This document shows positions 8,876 through 17,485 of a DNA stretch of 64,000 nucleotides, piece by piece (within the stretch, counting starts at the first letter, position 1; every line of letters begins with the position of its first letter). The position numbers and the translations under genes are program-made. Under the pieces are notes generated by a model, which was not told the origin of the DNA, did not search any database, and worked only from the letters and a program-made list of their open reading frames with translations. The stretch covers positions 1,798,001 to 1,862,000 of the forward strand of contig NZ_OY787469.1 in the NCBI RefSeq assembly GCF_963678835.1, read 5' to 3'. This stretch comes from an uncultured Desulfuromonas sp. GTDB taxonomy: Bacteria > Desulfobacterota > Desulfuromonadia > Desulfuromonadales > Desulfuromonadaceae.

Positions 8876-9760
8876 ATGAACGATTTTTATTTGCACAAAA
8901 TTGCCATTGTCGGCGTCGGCTTGATTGGTGGTTCATTTGCCCTGGCATTGAAAAGGGCCGGCGTTGTTGCGACGGTGTCCGGCTGGGACGCGGATCGGGA
9001 CAACCTGCGCGTGGCCCATGAGCTTCAAGTGATTGATCAGCTCCCGTCCACTCTGGCACAAGCGGTGGATGGTGCTGAGCTGGTGATGCTGGCTGTGCCG
9101 GTCGGCGCCATGGCGGCGGCTGCACGCGAGGTGATTCCGCTGATGGCGTCGGGCGCGATCCTGACGGATTCAGGCAGTGTCAAACAGTGTGTGGTTGAAT
9201 GTCTTGACCCGCTGGCCAAGCAACAGGGGGTGCGCTACGTGGCCGGTCATCCCATTTCCGGCACGGAACGCAGCGGTGCTTCGGCTGCATTTGCTGAACT
9301 GTATCAGGGCAAGCGGTGTATTTTGACCCCTACCGCCCAGACCGATGCTGCGGCACTCGAGACGGTAACGTGCGCCTGGCAGGCTGCTGGGAGTGAGGTG
9401 GTGACCATGGATGTGCTCAAACATGACCGCATTCTCGCCGCTATCAGTCATCTGCCGCACATGATCGCTTACTCGCTGGTCAATTCAGTGAGTGATTATG
9501 ACCGTTATGAGGAGAACATTCTTGATTATTCGGCCGGTGGTTTTCGTGACTTTACCCGGATTGCGTCGTCGGATCCGATCATGTGGCGTGACATTGCCCT
9601 GACCAACAGGGACAGTCTGATTGAAATGATTAACCAGTTCGAAGAGTTTCTTGGCGAACTGAAAAACGATATTCTGCAAGCGGACGGTGAACGGCTCTAC
9701 GAATTTTTCCTGCGTTCAAAAATAACCCGCGATGCTCTCTTACAACCAAAGGTGAGATAA
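8876..9760 (+). CDS. tyrA: Prephenate dehydrogenase
   Basis: 294 residues from the ATG at 8876, which has an AAGGAAC ribosome site; the longer frame upstream only overlaps pheA. The N-terminal Rossmann motif is 'IVGVGLIGGSFALALK' (GxGxxG). Further landmarks are 'LTDSGSVKQ', 'AGHPISGTERSGA' (substrate-binding His and Ser/Thr) and 'ISHLPHMIAYSL'. The enzyme oxidatively decarboxylates prephenate to 4-hydroxyphenylpyruvate for tyrosine. There is no chorismate mutase or C-terminal ACT domain, so it is a single-domain type. An arogenate preference cannot be excluded. It is 5 bases from aroA, clearly one operon. Confidence 0.94.
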   Translation: MNDFYLHKIAIVGVGLIGGSFALALKRAGVVATVSGWDADRDNLRVAHELQVIDQLPSTLAQAVDGAELVMLAVPVGAMAAAAREVIPLMASGAILTDSGSVKQCVVECLDPLAKQQGVRYVAGHPISGTERSGASAAFAELYQGKRCILTPTAQTDAAALETVTCAWQAAGSEVVTMDVLKHDRILAAISHLPHMIAYSLVNSVSDYDRYEENILDYSAGGFRDFTRIASSDPIMWRDIALTNRDSLIEMINQFEEFLGELKNDILQADGERLYEFFLRSKITRDALLQPKVR

Positions 9761-9765
9761 TCAAC

Positions 9766-11058
9766 ATGGTCCAGAGTCAAACTGTTTCAGCCAGCCGTGG
9801 TTTACGTGGCGAGATCACCGTTCCCGGTGACAAGTCCATTTCACATCGTTCCGTCATGTTCGGCAGCCTGGCCAAAGGGGTGACCCGGGTCCGTGGCTTT
9901 CTGCAGGGCGAAGACAACCTGTCGACGGTCAAAGCGTTTCGCGCCATGGGCGTGACCATTGACCAACCCGGCGACGGCGAGCTTGTGATTCATGGCTTGG
10001 GCGTTCACGGCCTTCAGGAACCCGAAGATGTGCTCGATTGCGGGAATTCCGGAACGACCATCCGACTGATGAGTGGCCTGCTGGCCGGGCAGTCGTTTTT
10101 CTCAATTTTGACAGGTGATCAGTATTTGCGTAAACGGCCCATGGGACGTATTGTCACGCCTCTGGCCGGCATGGGCGCCTCGATTCGTGGCCGCCAGCAG
10201 GGCCAATACGCTCCTTTGGCCATTGACGGCCAACAACTCAAAGCCACCAGTTATCAATCGCCTGTTGCCAGCGCCCAGGTCAAGTCGGCTGTTCTGCTGG
10301 CCGGACTCTATGCGGATGGGGTGACGACGGTGTACGAACCACATCTGTCACGCGATCATTCCGAACGGATGCTGCGTCACTTTGGTGTCGAGGTCACGTC
10401 TTTTGATGGCGGTGTGTCGCTTGCCGGTGGTCAGGAATTAACCGCTCGTGACCTGCTGGTGCCGGGCGATATCTCTTCGGCGGCTTTTTTTATGGTTGCC
10501 GGTCTGATCGTACCGGACTCCGAATTGCTGATTAAGAACGTCGGCATCAATCCCACCCGTTGTGGCGTGATTGACATTCTGAAAAAAATGAACGGTTCCA
10601 TTGAGCTGGTCAACGAGCGGGAGATGGCTGGCGAGCCGGTGGCTGACTTGCTGGTAAAAAGCAGTGATCTTAAAGGCATTGAGATTGGCGGCGAAGACGT
10701 GCCGCGCGCCATTGATGAGTTTCCGGTGATCAGTGTTGCCGCTGCCTGCGCCGAAGGAATCACGGTGATCCGCGATGCCAAAGAGTTGCGCGTCAAGGAG
10801 ACCGACCGTATTGCCGCCATGGCCGACGTTTTGAGCACGCTTGGGGTTACGGTAACCACGGCCGAAGACGGTATGACCGTCCACGGAGCAGAGCACTTGC
10901 AGGGTGGCCGCGTCAACTCGTGTGGTGATCATCGTATCGCGATGAGTTCGGCGGTTGCTGCATTGCGCTCTGGCGGTGATGTGGTCATTGACGATACGCA
11001 ATGTACCGCCACCTCGTTTCCCAACTTCTGGCAGTTGCTGCGTAGCGTGACGGTCTGA
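9766..11058 (+). CDS. aroA: 3-phosphoshikimate 1-carboxyvinyltransferase (EPSP synthase)
   Basis: 430 residues. Motifs follow the family in order: 'PGDKSISHRSVMFGSLAKG' near the N-terminus, 'DCGNSGTTIRLMSGLLAG', 'KRPMGRIVTPLAGMGA', 'LRVKETDRIAAMADVL' and 'GDHRIAMSSAVAAL'. The RPMGR-x(2)-PL-x(2)-MG wording resembles class II enzymes more than E. coli AroA. It joins shikimate-3-phosphate and PEP to make EPSP, the step before chorismate, so pheA and tyrA in the same operon use its product line. A terminator follows it. Confidence 0.96.
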   Translation: MVQSQTVSASRGLRGEITVPGDKSISHRSVMFGSLAKGVTRVRGFLQGEDNLSTVKAFRAMGVTIDQPGDGELVIHGLGVHGLQEPEDVLDCGNSGTTIRLMSGLLAGQSFFSILTGDQYLRKRPMGRIVTPLAGMGASIRGRQQGQYAPLAIDGQQLKATSYQSPVASAQVKSAVLLAGLYADGVTTVYEPHLSRDHSERMLRHFGVEVTSFDGGVSLAGGQELTARDLLVPGDISSAAFFMVAGLIVPDSELLIKNVGINPTRCGVIDILKKMNGSIELVNEREMAGEPVADLLVKSSDLKGIEIGGEDVPRAIDEFPVISVAAACAEGITVIRDAKELRVKETDRIAAMADVLSTLGVTVTTAEDGMTVHGAEHLQGGRVNSCGDHRIAMSSAVAALRSGGDVVIDDTQCTATSFPNFWQLLRSVTV

Positions 11059-11087
11059 CGTTCTCGACGAAGACCGTGCTGTTGATC

Positions 11088-11117
11088 AGGGTGGGGCCGA
11101 CAGGCCTCTCCCTTTTT
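11088..11117 (+). terminator. Rho-independent terminator after aroA
   Basis: An 11-base arm (11088-11098) pairs with 11103-11113 across a GACA loop, with one mismatch and one G-U pair, and runs directly into TTTTT. It should end the pheA-tyrA-aroA transcript and suggests cmk has its own promoter. Confidence 0.7.
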
Positions 11118-11177
11118 CGTGTGAACTGGTTGAGGTGGGGCACGGTGCTTTGCCTTATTTCTATGGAATAAATACGA

Positions 11178-11861
11178 ATGAATTCAAAGTTGATTATTGC
11201 CATTGATGGTCCTTCCGGTGCCGGGAAAAGTACCTTGAGCCGCTTGCTGTCACAACGGCTTGATTATATCAATATTGATACCGGAGCCATGTACCGGGCG
11301 GTTGCTCTGGCGGCCAGTCGTGAGGGGATTGACAGCGAAAATTGTCAGGGGCTGGAAGCGCTGTGTCACCGGATTGAGATCCATTTCCAGCGTGATAATG
11401 GCCATGAGCGCGTCTGGTTGAATGGTGAAGATGTTTCCGAGGCGATTCGCACACCGCAGATGAGCCTGTTGACCTCAAAGATTGCCGCCTGCGCGGAGGT
11501 GCGTCAGGCCATGGTCCGGTTGCAACGTCAGATGGGCCAAGCCGGCGGTGTCGTCCTGGAAGGACGTGATATCGGCAGTGTAGTGTTCCCTCAGGCAGAA
11601 GTGAAATTTTACCTGGAAGCCAGTGCCCAGGCTCGCGGTCAGCGGCGCTATGACGAGCTGGTTGCCAAAGGCCTTGAGGTCGACCTTCAGCAGACCATCC
11701 ATGAGGTGGAAGCACGCGATGCTGCGGATTCAGCTCGCGAACACGCACCGTTGCTGCGTCCTGAAGATGCTGTGGCCATCGATTCAACCGCACTGACCAT
11801 TGATCAGGTTTTGGAAAAAATGCTGGCCGTGGTCGGCCAACGTCTGGAACAACGCGCATAG
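11178..11861 (+). CDS. cmk: Cytidylate kinase
   Basis: 227 residues, the standard length. The P-loop is 'IDGPSGAGKSTLSRLLSQ' near residue 8. 'YINIDTGAMYRAVAL' is the CMP-binding segment, 'GRDIGSVVFPQAEVKFYLEAS' marks the core, and 'RDAADSAREHAPL' with its Arg/Asp pair is the lid region. It phosphorylates CMP and dCMP. Position between aroA and ispH-rpsA is a common arrangement. No strong ribosome site is visible before the ATG, but start and length agree with the family. Confidence 0.95.
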   Translation: MNSKLIIAIDGPSGAGKSTLSRLLSQRLDYINIDTGAMYRAVALAASREGIDSENCQGLEALCHRIEIHFQRDNGHERVWLNGEDVSEAIRTPQMSLLTSKIAACAEVRQAMVRLQRQMGQAGGVVLEGRDIGSVVFPQAEVKFYLEASAQARGQRRYDELVAKGLEVDLQQTIHEVEARDAADSAREHAPLLRPEDAVAIDSTALTIDQVLEKMLAVVGQRLEQRA

Positions 11862-11869
11862 GAGGTGAG

Positions 11870-12709
11870 ATGGAGATCATACTGGCGAAAAGTGCCGGAT
11901 TCTGCTTTGGCGTTAAAAGGGCGGTGAATATGGCTTTTCGGGCGGCGGAGAATTCGGAGCATATCTGTTCTCTCGGGCCATTGATTCATTCGCCGCAGCT
12001 GGTCCAGCGCCTGGAAGGTAAGGGGATCCGTGTTCAGGACAGCGTTGAGAAGATTGTTGATGAAACCGTCATTATTCGCTCACACGGGATTACGCGTAAC
12101 GAGGAACTGGCTTTGGAGCGCAAGGGGCTGTCGGTGGTGGATGCCACCTGCCCTTTTGTTAAAAAAGCCCAGCAGTACGCAGCCCTGCTTGGCGAGGAAG
12201 GCTATAGCGTTGTGATTGTCGGCGAACAGGAACACCCTGAAGTTCAGGGGATCATCTCTTATGCCGCCGGAAGTGAAACCTGGGTTGTGGCCAACCCCGA
12301 AGAAGCGCGAACCATTCCGCCTCACAAAAAACTGGGACTGGTGGCCCAGACGACTCAATCCTTTGACAATTTCAGTGAGATTGTCCAGGAACTTCTTGAG
12401 AACAGTAAGGAGTTGCGGATTTTTAACACGATCTGCGACGCGACCGCAGTACGTCAGGAAGAAGCGCGACAAATTGCCGGTTGCGTCGATCTGATGGTGG
12501 TGATTGGTGGGCACAACAGCGCCAATACCACGCGGCTTGCCCGAATCAGTAGCGAGATTCAACCCAGGACTTTTCATATTGAAACCACGGAGGAAATCAT
12601 TCCCTCCTGGTTGGATGATGTTGAAACGGTCGGTGTTACGGCAGGAGCGTCGACGCCGGAATGGATCATTCGTGACGTGGTTGACAGATTGGCGGCGGGA
12701 GCAAAATAA
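11870..12709 (+). CDS. ispH: 4-hydroxy-3-methylbut-2-enyl diphosphate reductase
   Basis: 279 residues. It carries the three conserved iron-sulfur cysteines: 'GFCFGVKRAV' (Cys13 region), 'DATCPFVKKAQ' and 'ICDATAVRQEE'. Also present are 'IRSHGI', 'EHPEVQGI', 'AQTTQS' and 'GGHNSANTTRL'. It makes IPP and DMAPP in the last step of the MEP pathway. An AGGAGG site precedes the ATG 8 bases after cmk. The family's common companion rpsA follows, although a promoter for rpsA appears to sit within the end of this gene. The polyprenyl synthetase at 30.7 kb uses its products. Confidence 0.96.
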   Translation: MEIILAKSAGFCFGVKRAVNMAFRAAENSEHICSLGPLIHSPQLVQRLEGKGIRVQDSVEKIVDETVIIRSHGITRNEELALERKGLSVVDATCPFVKKAQQYAALLGEEGYSVVIVGEQEHPEVQGIISYAAGSETWVVANPEEARTIPPHKKLGLVAQTTQSFDNFSEIVQELLENSKELRIFNTICDATAVRQEEARQIAGCVDLMVVIGGHNSANTTRLARISSEIQPRTFHIETTEEIIPSWLDDVETVGVTAGASTPEWIIRDVVDRLAAGAK

Positions 12710-12710
12710 T
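12681..12710 (+). promoter_or_regulatory. Candidate promoter for rpsA inside the 3' end of ispH
   Basis: A perfect TTGACA (12681-12686), an 18-base spacer and AATAAT (12705-12710) overlap the last codons of ispH. They are followed by a run of 11 T (12713-12723) and a 100-base leader that holds a small CGTCC/GGACG hairpin before the rpsA start. Ribosomal protein S1 genes usually have their own strong promoter and leader control. Confidence 0.45.
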
Positions 12711-12812
12711 TATTTTTTTTTTTACAAGTGTATGCTAGGGTTCCTTTTCGCGGCTTATGCCGAGAAAAAACGTCCAGTGCGGACGTAATCTTTTACGGGG
12801 GTACATTGGTTA

Positions 12813-14561
12813 ATGTCTGAAAACAACGAAACAGTTAACACAGAAGAACTCGACATGATGGATGACGAGTTCGAAGAAGAGTTTGACGAAGAGTTTGGTG
12901 AGGAAAGCTTCAAGGATCTGTTTGAAAACAGTCTGCAGGGCAATCTTGCCGTCGGCGATGTGGTTGAAGGAACCATTGTTCAGGTCAACCCTGATTCTGT
13001 CGTGGTTGATGTCGGCTACAAATCTGAAGGGGTGATTCCTCTGGCAGAATTTGCCGTTGACGGCCAACCGGCAACACTTGAAGTGGGTGACAAGGTTGAC
13101 GTTCTGTTTGAACGCGCTGAAAACGAAAGTGGCCTGATCGGCCTTTCCAAAGAGAAAGCAGATCGTCAAAAAGTCTGGAATGCTCTGGAGGAAGGTGCTG
13201 TTGTTGAGGGACGCATCGTCTCCCGCATCAAAGGTGGACTCTCCGTTGATATCGGTGTTAACGCCTTTTTGCCGGGCTCTCAGGTTGATCTACGTCCGGT
13301 ACGCAACCTTGATAAGCTGATCGGCGAAACTTTTGAGTTTAAGATTATCAAACTCAACAAGCGCCGTGGCAACATCGTTCTTTCCCGCCGGGTTCTGCTC
13401 GAAACTGAGCGTGAAAGTCAGCGCTCCGATACGCTCAAAACTCTCGAAGAGGGTCAGATCGTTGAAGGTGTGGTTAAGAATCTCACCGATTACGGTGCAT
13501 TTATCGACCTCGGTGGTATCGATGGCCTGCTCCACATTACCGACATGTCCTGGGGCCGGGTATCACACCCCTCCGACATTCTGGCGGTGGGCGACAGTAT
13601 CAACGTCAAGGTGCTCAAATTTGATCGTGAAAAAGAGCGCGTCTCCTTGGGTCTTAAGCAGATCACTCCAGATCCCTGGCTGAGCGTTGCTGAAAAATAT
13701 CCGACCGAAGCTCGCGTGACCGGTAAGGTCGTCAGCCTGACTGACTACGGCGCATTTATTGAACTTGAAGAGGGTGTAGAAGGCCTGATTCACGTTTCCG
13801 AAATGAGCTGGACCAAGCGGATCAAGCATCCCAATAAGCTGCTGTCCATCGGTGACGAAGTTGAAACCGTCGTTCTGGCCATGGATACGGAAAACCGCCG
13901 CATCTCGCTGGGTCTCAAGCAGGTTGAGCCTAATCCTTGGGAAGTGATTGGCGAGAAGTTCCCTGCGGGAACCATCATCGAAGGTCAAGTCAAGAATATC
14001 ACTGACTTCGGTATCTTTGTCGGTGTTGATGAAGGTATTGACGGTCTGGTGCATATTTCTGATCTGTCTTGGACCAAGCGGATCAAACATCCTTCTGAGC
14101 TTTACAAGAAGGGCGATCTGGTCAAAGCTGTCGTCTTGAATATTGATCGCGACAATGAGCGTTTCTCCCTCGGTGTCAAGCAATTGACCCAGGATCCGTG
14201 GCAGATTATTCCCGAGCAATATGCTCCGGGCACGATCATCCGTGGTAAAGTGACCTCAGTGACTGAATTCGGTATTTTCCTTGAAGTTGAAGAGGGCGTG
14301 GAAGGTTTGATCCATGTTTCTGAAATCAGCAAGGAAAAAGTCGATTCACCCAAGGACTTCGCCAAGGTAGGCGATGAGCTTGAAGCCGTTGTTCTGCATG
14401 TTGACACCAACGAGCATAAAATAGCTCTGTCGATTAAGCATCTGTCTGATCGTAAAGAAAAGGCGGAAGTGGATGCGTTCATGGGCGCCCAGAAGAAGGC
14501 AACTTCCAGTCTTGGAGATCTTCTGCAAGGGGCTTTTAACAACGTTAACGACGAGAACTAA
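12813..14561 (+). CDS. rpsA: 30S ribosomal protein S1
   Basis: 582 residues. It starts with an acidic segment (about 1-30, rich in E and D) followed by six S1 RNA-binding repeats. The last four share near-identical cores such as 'DYGAFIELEEGVEGLIHVSE' and 'SWTKRIKHP'. Each repeat ends in a 'RISLGLKQ'-type strand. S1 binds mRNA leaders and brings them to the 30S subunit. The leader of about 100 bases could carry autogenous control. A strong terminator follows, so sppA and ihfB depend on read-through or their own promoter. Confidence 0.97.
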   Translation: MSENNETVNTEELDMMDDEFEEEFDEEFGEESFKDLFENSLQGNLAVGDVVEGTIVQVNPDSVVVDVGYKSEGVIPLAEFAVDGQPATLEVGDKVDVLFERAENESGLIGLSKEKADRQKVWNALEEGAVVEGRIVSRIKGGLSVDIGVNAFLPGSQVDLRPVRNLDKLIGETFEFKIIKLNKRRGNIVLSRRVLLETERESQRSDTLKTLEEGQIVEGVVKNLTDYGAFIDLGGIDGLLHITDMSWGRVSHPSDILAVGDSINVKVLKFDREKERVSLGLKQITPDPWLSVAEKYPTEARVTGKVVSLTDYGAFIELEEGVEGLIHVSEMSWTKRIKHPNKLLSIGDEVETVVLAMDTENRRISLGLKQVEPNPWEVIGEKFPAGTIIEGQVKNITDFGIFVGVDEGIDGLVHISDLSWTKRIKHPSELYKKGDLVKAVVLNIDRDNERFSLGVKQLTQDPWQIIPEQYAPGTIIRGKVTSVTEFGIFLEVEEGVEGLIHVSEISKEKVDSPKDFAKVGDELEAVVLHVDTNEHKIALSIKHLSDRKEKAEVDAFMGAQKKATSSLGDLLQGAFNNVNDEN

Positions 14562-14580
14562 TTAGTTCGTTGCGGTTCCA

Positions 14581-14613
14581 GGCCCCTGCTGCATTTGCAG
14601 CAGGGGCTTTTTT
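14581..14613 (+). terminator. Rho-independent terminator after rpsA
   Basis: CCCCTGCTGCA pairs with TGCAGCAGGGG across a short TT loop and is followed by CTTTTTT. A classic strong terminator 20 bases after the rpsA stop. Confidence 0.9.
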
Positions 14614-14625
14614 GTGAGGATTGTG

Positions 14626-15522
14626 ATGAAAAAAAGACCTTTTGCCATAGCCATTGTGGTGTTCTTTGTGATATTTGTTTTCTTCGCAGGGATCATCCTG
14701 ATCATGTCGTCGTCACGTGGTAGCGGGCAGAAGTTTGCTTTGTCCGACAAAGTCGGCGTCATCGAAGTCCTCGGAGCCATTACTGACTCAAAGACCATTG
14801 TCGACCAGCTGATCGATTTTGGGCAGAACAATGCGGTCAAAGCGATTGTGCTACGTGTTGATTCACCTGGAGGAGGCGTCGGTCCTTCTCAGGAGATATA
14901 CGATGAAGTGATTCGCCTGACGACAATGAAGCCTGTGGTTGTTTCCATGGGATCGGTAGCGGCTTCTGGAGGCTATTACATTTCAGCTCCGGCAAATCGT
15001 ATTTTTGCCAATCCTGGGACGATTACCGGCAGCATCGGCGTGATCATGGAGTTCACCAACGTGATTGCACTGATGGACAAAGTGGGCTTGAAAACCAATG
15101 TGATCAAAAGTGGTGATCACAAAGATATTGGCTCCTCTGTTCGCGATATGACCGATCAGGAGAAGGCCTTGCTGCAGAGTTTAATTGATGATGTTCATGA
15201 CCAGTTTGTTACAGCGGTCAGTGAAGGGCGTCATCTGGAGAAAGATCAGGTTTTCCAACTGGCTGATGGTCGGATTTTTACCGGCAGGCAGGCGCAGCAA
15301 AACGGTCTGGTTGATGAACTTGGTGGTTTACAGGCGGCGATTCACTATGCCGGCGAGCTTGCAGGTATTGAAGGAACGCCGGATGTGCTTTACCCTGCAG
15401 AGCCAAAGCCGGATTTGATTGATTACTTTATCAGTCGCACGGCTACGGAAATCGAACGGGTGATCTTAAAGACAGACACACAGGGCTTACAATTGTTATG
15501 GTCGCAAAAGCAGACCTATTGA
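14626..15522 (+). CDS. sppA: Signal peptide peptidase SppA (short form)
   Basis: 298 residues from the ATG at 14626, which has GAGGA just upstream; a GTG four codons earlier lacks that spacing. One N-terminal membrane segment (AIAIVVFFVIFVFFAGIILIM) anchors a periplasmic peptidase S49 domain. The nucleophile Ser lies in 'GSVAASGGYYIS' and the general-base Lys in 'VIKSGDHKDIGS'. 'LRVDSPGGGVGPSQEI' is also conserved. It degrades signal peptides left in the inner membrane. The single-domain length is the short SppA type. ihfB follows 26 bases downstream. Confidence 0.93.
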   Translation: MKKRPFAIAIVVFFVIFVFFAGIILIMSSSRGSGQKFALSDKVGVIEVLGAITDSKTIVDQLIDFGQNNAVKAIVLRVDSPGGGVGPSQEIYDEVIRLTTMKPVVVSMGSVAASGGYYISAPANRIFANPGTITGSIGVIMEFTNVIALMDKVGLKTNVIKSGDHKDIGSSVRDMTDQEKALLQSLIDDVHDQFVTAVSEGRHLEKDQVFQLADGRIFTGRQAQQNGLVDELGGLQAAIHYAGELAGIEGTPDVLYPAEPKPDLIDYFISRTATEIERVILKTDTQGLQLLWSQKQTY

Positions 15523-15548
15523 AAGCTATTGGTATTGGGGAGAATAAA

Positions 15549-15833
15549 ATGACAAAAAGCCAATTGATTGAAAGATTGATGGAGTCCACTTCCGATTTAA
15601 ACAAAAAAGAGTCTGAACTCGTCGTTAATACGATTTTTGACAGTATCGGATCTGCTTTGATCGGTGGTGATCGGGTCGAGATCCGCGGGTTTGGATCTTT
15701 CTCCATTCGTGAGCGAGAAGCACGCCAGGCGCGTAACCCGAAGAGCGGTAACCTGATCAATATCCCTTCGAAAAAAACGCCTTTTTTCAAAACGGGCAAA
15801 GAGCTTCGTGAGCGTGTTGACAGCCTCGGTTAA
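15549..15833 (+). CDS. ihfB: Integration host factor beta subunit-like HU/IHF protein
   Basis: 94 residues from the ATG at 15549, with GGGGAG upstream. The extra 17 codons of the longer frame overlap sppA and are unlikely. The sequence is a full HU/IHF DNA-bending protein: 'MTKSQLIERLMESTSDLNKK' region, 'EIRGFGSFSIREREARQARN' and 'PKSGNLINIPSKKTPFFKTG'. Length and the arm 'RNPKSG' match IHF. The location after rpsA matches the classic rpsA-ihfB order, which favours the beta subunit. It bends DNA at regulatory sites and helps sigma-54 activation. Confidence 0.88.
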   Translation: MTKSQLIERLMESTSDLNKKESELVVNTIFDSIGSALIGGDRVEIRGFGSFSIREREARQARNPKSGNLINIPSKKTPFFKTGKELRERVDSLG

Positions 15834-15835
15834 TC

Positions 15836-16231
15836 ATGACGGATTCTCTACTTCCAGCAACGCATCCATGCATTTCACCAAGTTTGGTCGGCGCTCCGCT
15901 TGTTCTTGAGCCGGGAAAAGCCGTGGTTGAGTTGGTGACGATTGAATCGATGGTGTCCGATCCCCACGGCCTGGTTCATGGTGGTTTTATTTTTGGATTG
16001 GCTGACTATGCCGCTATGTTGGCCGTGAATGAACCCACAGTGGTCCTCGGTGCGGCTCAGACGCGATTTCTGGCTCCTGTCAGCGTTGGCGACACGGCGA
16101 CGGCAACTGCTGTGGTTATTTCGTCAGAGAAGAATCGCTATCAGGTTGAATGCATGGTCAAGGTTGCAGACAAGGCTGTTTTCAGTGGTGAGTTCACCTG
16201 CTTTGTTTTGGAAAAGCATGTTTTGTCTTGA
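15836..16231 (+). CDS. PaaI-like hotdog-fold thioesterase
   Basis: 131 residues, 2 bases after ihfB. The hotdog thioesterase signature is 'GLVHGGFIFGLADYAAMLAVN', with the conserved HGG and the Asp on the central helix. It is followed by 'TRFLAPVSVGDTATATAVV' and an alternating beta pattern. Such proteins hydrolyse acyl-CoA or aryl-CoA thioesters in the cytoplasm. The substrate is unknown. It is the last gene before a very stable bidirectional hairpin. Confidence 0.82.
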   Translation: MTDSLLPATHPCISPSLVGAPLVLEPGKAVVELVTIESMVSDPHGLVHGGFIFGLADYAAMLAVNEPTVVLGAAQTRFLAPVSVGDTATATAVVISSEKNRYQVECMVKVADKAVFSGEFTCFVLEKHVLS

Positions 16232-16247
16232 ATGACATTTTGTTTCG

Positions 16248-16297
16248 GTTTAATACGCAAAAAGCCTCACTTCTGTGAGGCTTTTTGCGTATTAAAC
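16248..16297. terminator. 23-bp perfect hairpin, likely bidirectional terminator
   Basis: Arms 16248-16270 and 16275-16297 are perfect inverted copies around a TTCT loop. The inner part AAAAAGCCTCAC / GTGAGGCTTTTT gives a GC-rich stem with A and T tracts on both sides. It lies 17 bases after the thioesterase stop. The stem is longer than most terminators. Confidence 0.85.
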
Positions 16298-16540
16298 ATC
16301 TCCGGGGTGGCGGCTGAGACAGGTTCTTGACCGTGTCTTAGGTGCGGAAGTTTGCCGGTAACTTCAGGCGTCCTGATAGGCTCTCAGGCTGGCTCACCGT
16401 CACCGTCACCGTGTCACTTCCCGATTCTGATGGTGTTGGTCAAGCGACATAAATCTTTTCCTCGCTCACCCCAGAGTGTTGTTTAATTACAATCTAACAT
16501 TGAAATGATGTTTGTCAACACGAATTAGGTATTGAAGGCC
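16298..16540. other. Gene-free region with several small hairpins
   Basis: No coding frame of note. The stretch can form consecutive short hairpins, for example GAAGTT/AACTTC and CCTGA/TCAGG between 16345 and 16390. It also holds a CACCGT triplet repeat near 16400. The last 80 bases are AT-rich, as expected upstream of the pseudouridine synthase gene. It could be a leader or an undescribed small RNA; I could not match it to a known class. Confidence 0.3.
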
Positions 16541-17485
16541 ATGGTAAATAAAAAATCACAACGGCTCAGTTTTGTGGTTGATTCACCAGCTGCTGAAAAG
16601 CGTCTGGATCAGTGGCTGGCTATGGCCGATTCTGGTCTGTCGCGCACAGTGATCCGTAAGGTTATCGACCTGGGTGGGGTGCATGTCAATGGCCGCCGGG
16701 TGCGCAAGTGCAGTTTGGCAGTGAACCCTGGCGATCAGATTGAACTCTATCGCGATCAACAGCCTTTGACACCGTTCCGGCTGAGCGAAGAGGATATTCT
16801 CTATCGGGACAAATTTCTGTTGGTGGTAAATAAACCGTCCGGGGTGGAATCGCAACCCACACCGGCACGCTATAAAGGAACGCTGTACGAGGCGCTGATG
16901 TTGTTTCTTAAAGACCCTTATCGCCCCTTGGACAAGCCAGAGCTGGGCATGGTTCAACGATTGGATCGTGATACGTCCGGGGCAATGATCTTTTCAATTC
17001 ATTCCCGTTCCCATAAAGCCTTGACCGAGTCCTGGCAATCGCGGCGTGTTCAGAAAGTCTACCATGCCCTTGTTCGCGACCCCGGACTTGATAACCAGGG
17101 CGAATTTATCTCCCTGCTTGCACGCAATCGTCGGACGAACAGGATGAAGTCTGTGGAACGTGGAGGGAAATCTGCCCATACCCGCTATCGTGTTCTGAAG
17201 CGCTTTTCCGGGTTCGCTCTGGTGGAAATTGAATTGCTCACCGGGCGGATGCATCAGATTCGGGTCCATTTTTCTGAAGCGGGGGCGCCGTTGTTGGGTG
17301 ACAAACTTTACGGTGGCACCTGTTGTCTCGTCGGACAGGAGATTTCTCGTACCATGTTGCATTCTTTTCGCCTGGTATGTGATCATCCGGTAGACTCTAA
17401 GGTTGTTGAGTTTGAAGCCCCAAGACCGCACGATTTTGACGCCCTGTTGACCTGGTTGGAAAAAAAACATGATGACTTATCCTGA
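16541..17485 (+). CDS. RluA-family 23S rRNA pseudouridine synthase
   Basis: 314 residues from the ATG at 16541, preceded by GAAGG; a TTG three codons upstream is also in frame. An S4 RNA-binding domain (about 20-85, 'RTVIRKVIDLGGVHVNGRRV') precedes the catalytic domain. The catalytic motif is 'MVQRLDRDTSGAMIFSIHS' with its Asp, followed by 'GRMHQIRVHFSEAGAPLLGD'. It isomerises uridines in rRNA. RluC/RluD-type specificity cannot be decided. The gene overlaps lgt by 17 bases, so the two are translationally coupled. Confidence 0.9.
   Translation: MVNKKSQRLSFVVDSPAAEKRLDQWLAMADSGLSRTVIRKVIDLGGVHVNGRRVRKCSLAVNPGDQIELYRDQQPLTPFRLSEEDILYRDKFLLVVNKPSGVESQPTPARYKGTLYEALMLFLKDPYRPLDKPELGMVQRLDRDTSGAMIFSIHSRSHKALTESWQSRRVQKVYHALVRDPGLDNQGEFISLLARNRRTNRMKSVERGGKSAHTRYRVLKRFSGFALVEIELLTGRMHQIRVHFSEAGAPLLGDKLYGGTCCLVGQEISRTMLHSFRLVCDHPVDSKVVEFEAPRPHDFDALLTWLEKKHDDLS

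Noticed and set aside
11140..11162. Sigma-54-like site GGGGCACGGTGCTTTGC before cmk
   Set aside because: The GG to GC spacing is one base too long for the -24/-12 consensus.
16390..16425. CACCGT tandem repeat as a VNTR
   Set aside because: Only three short units; too few to call a real repeat array.
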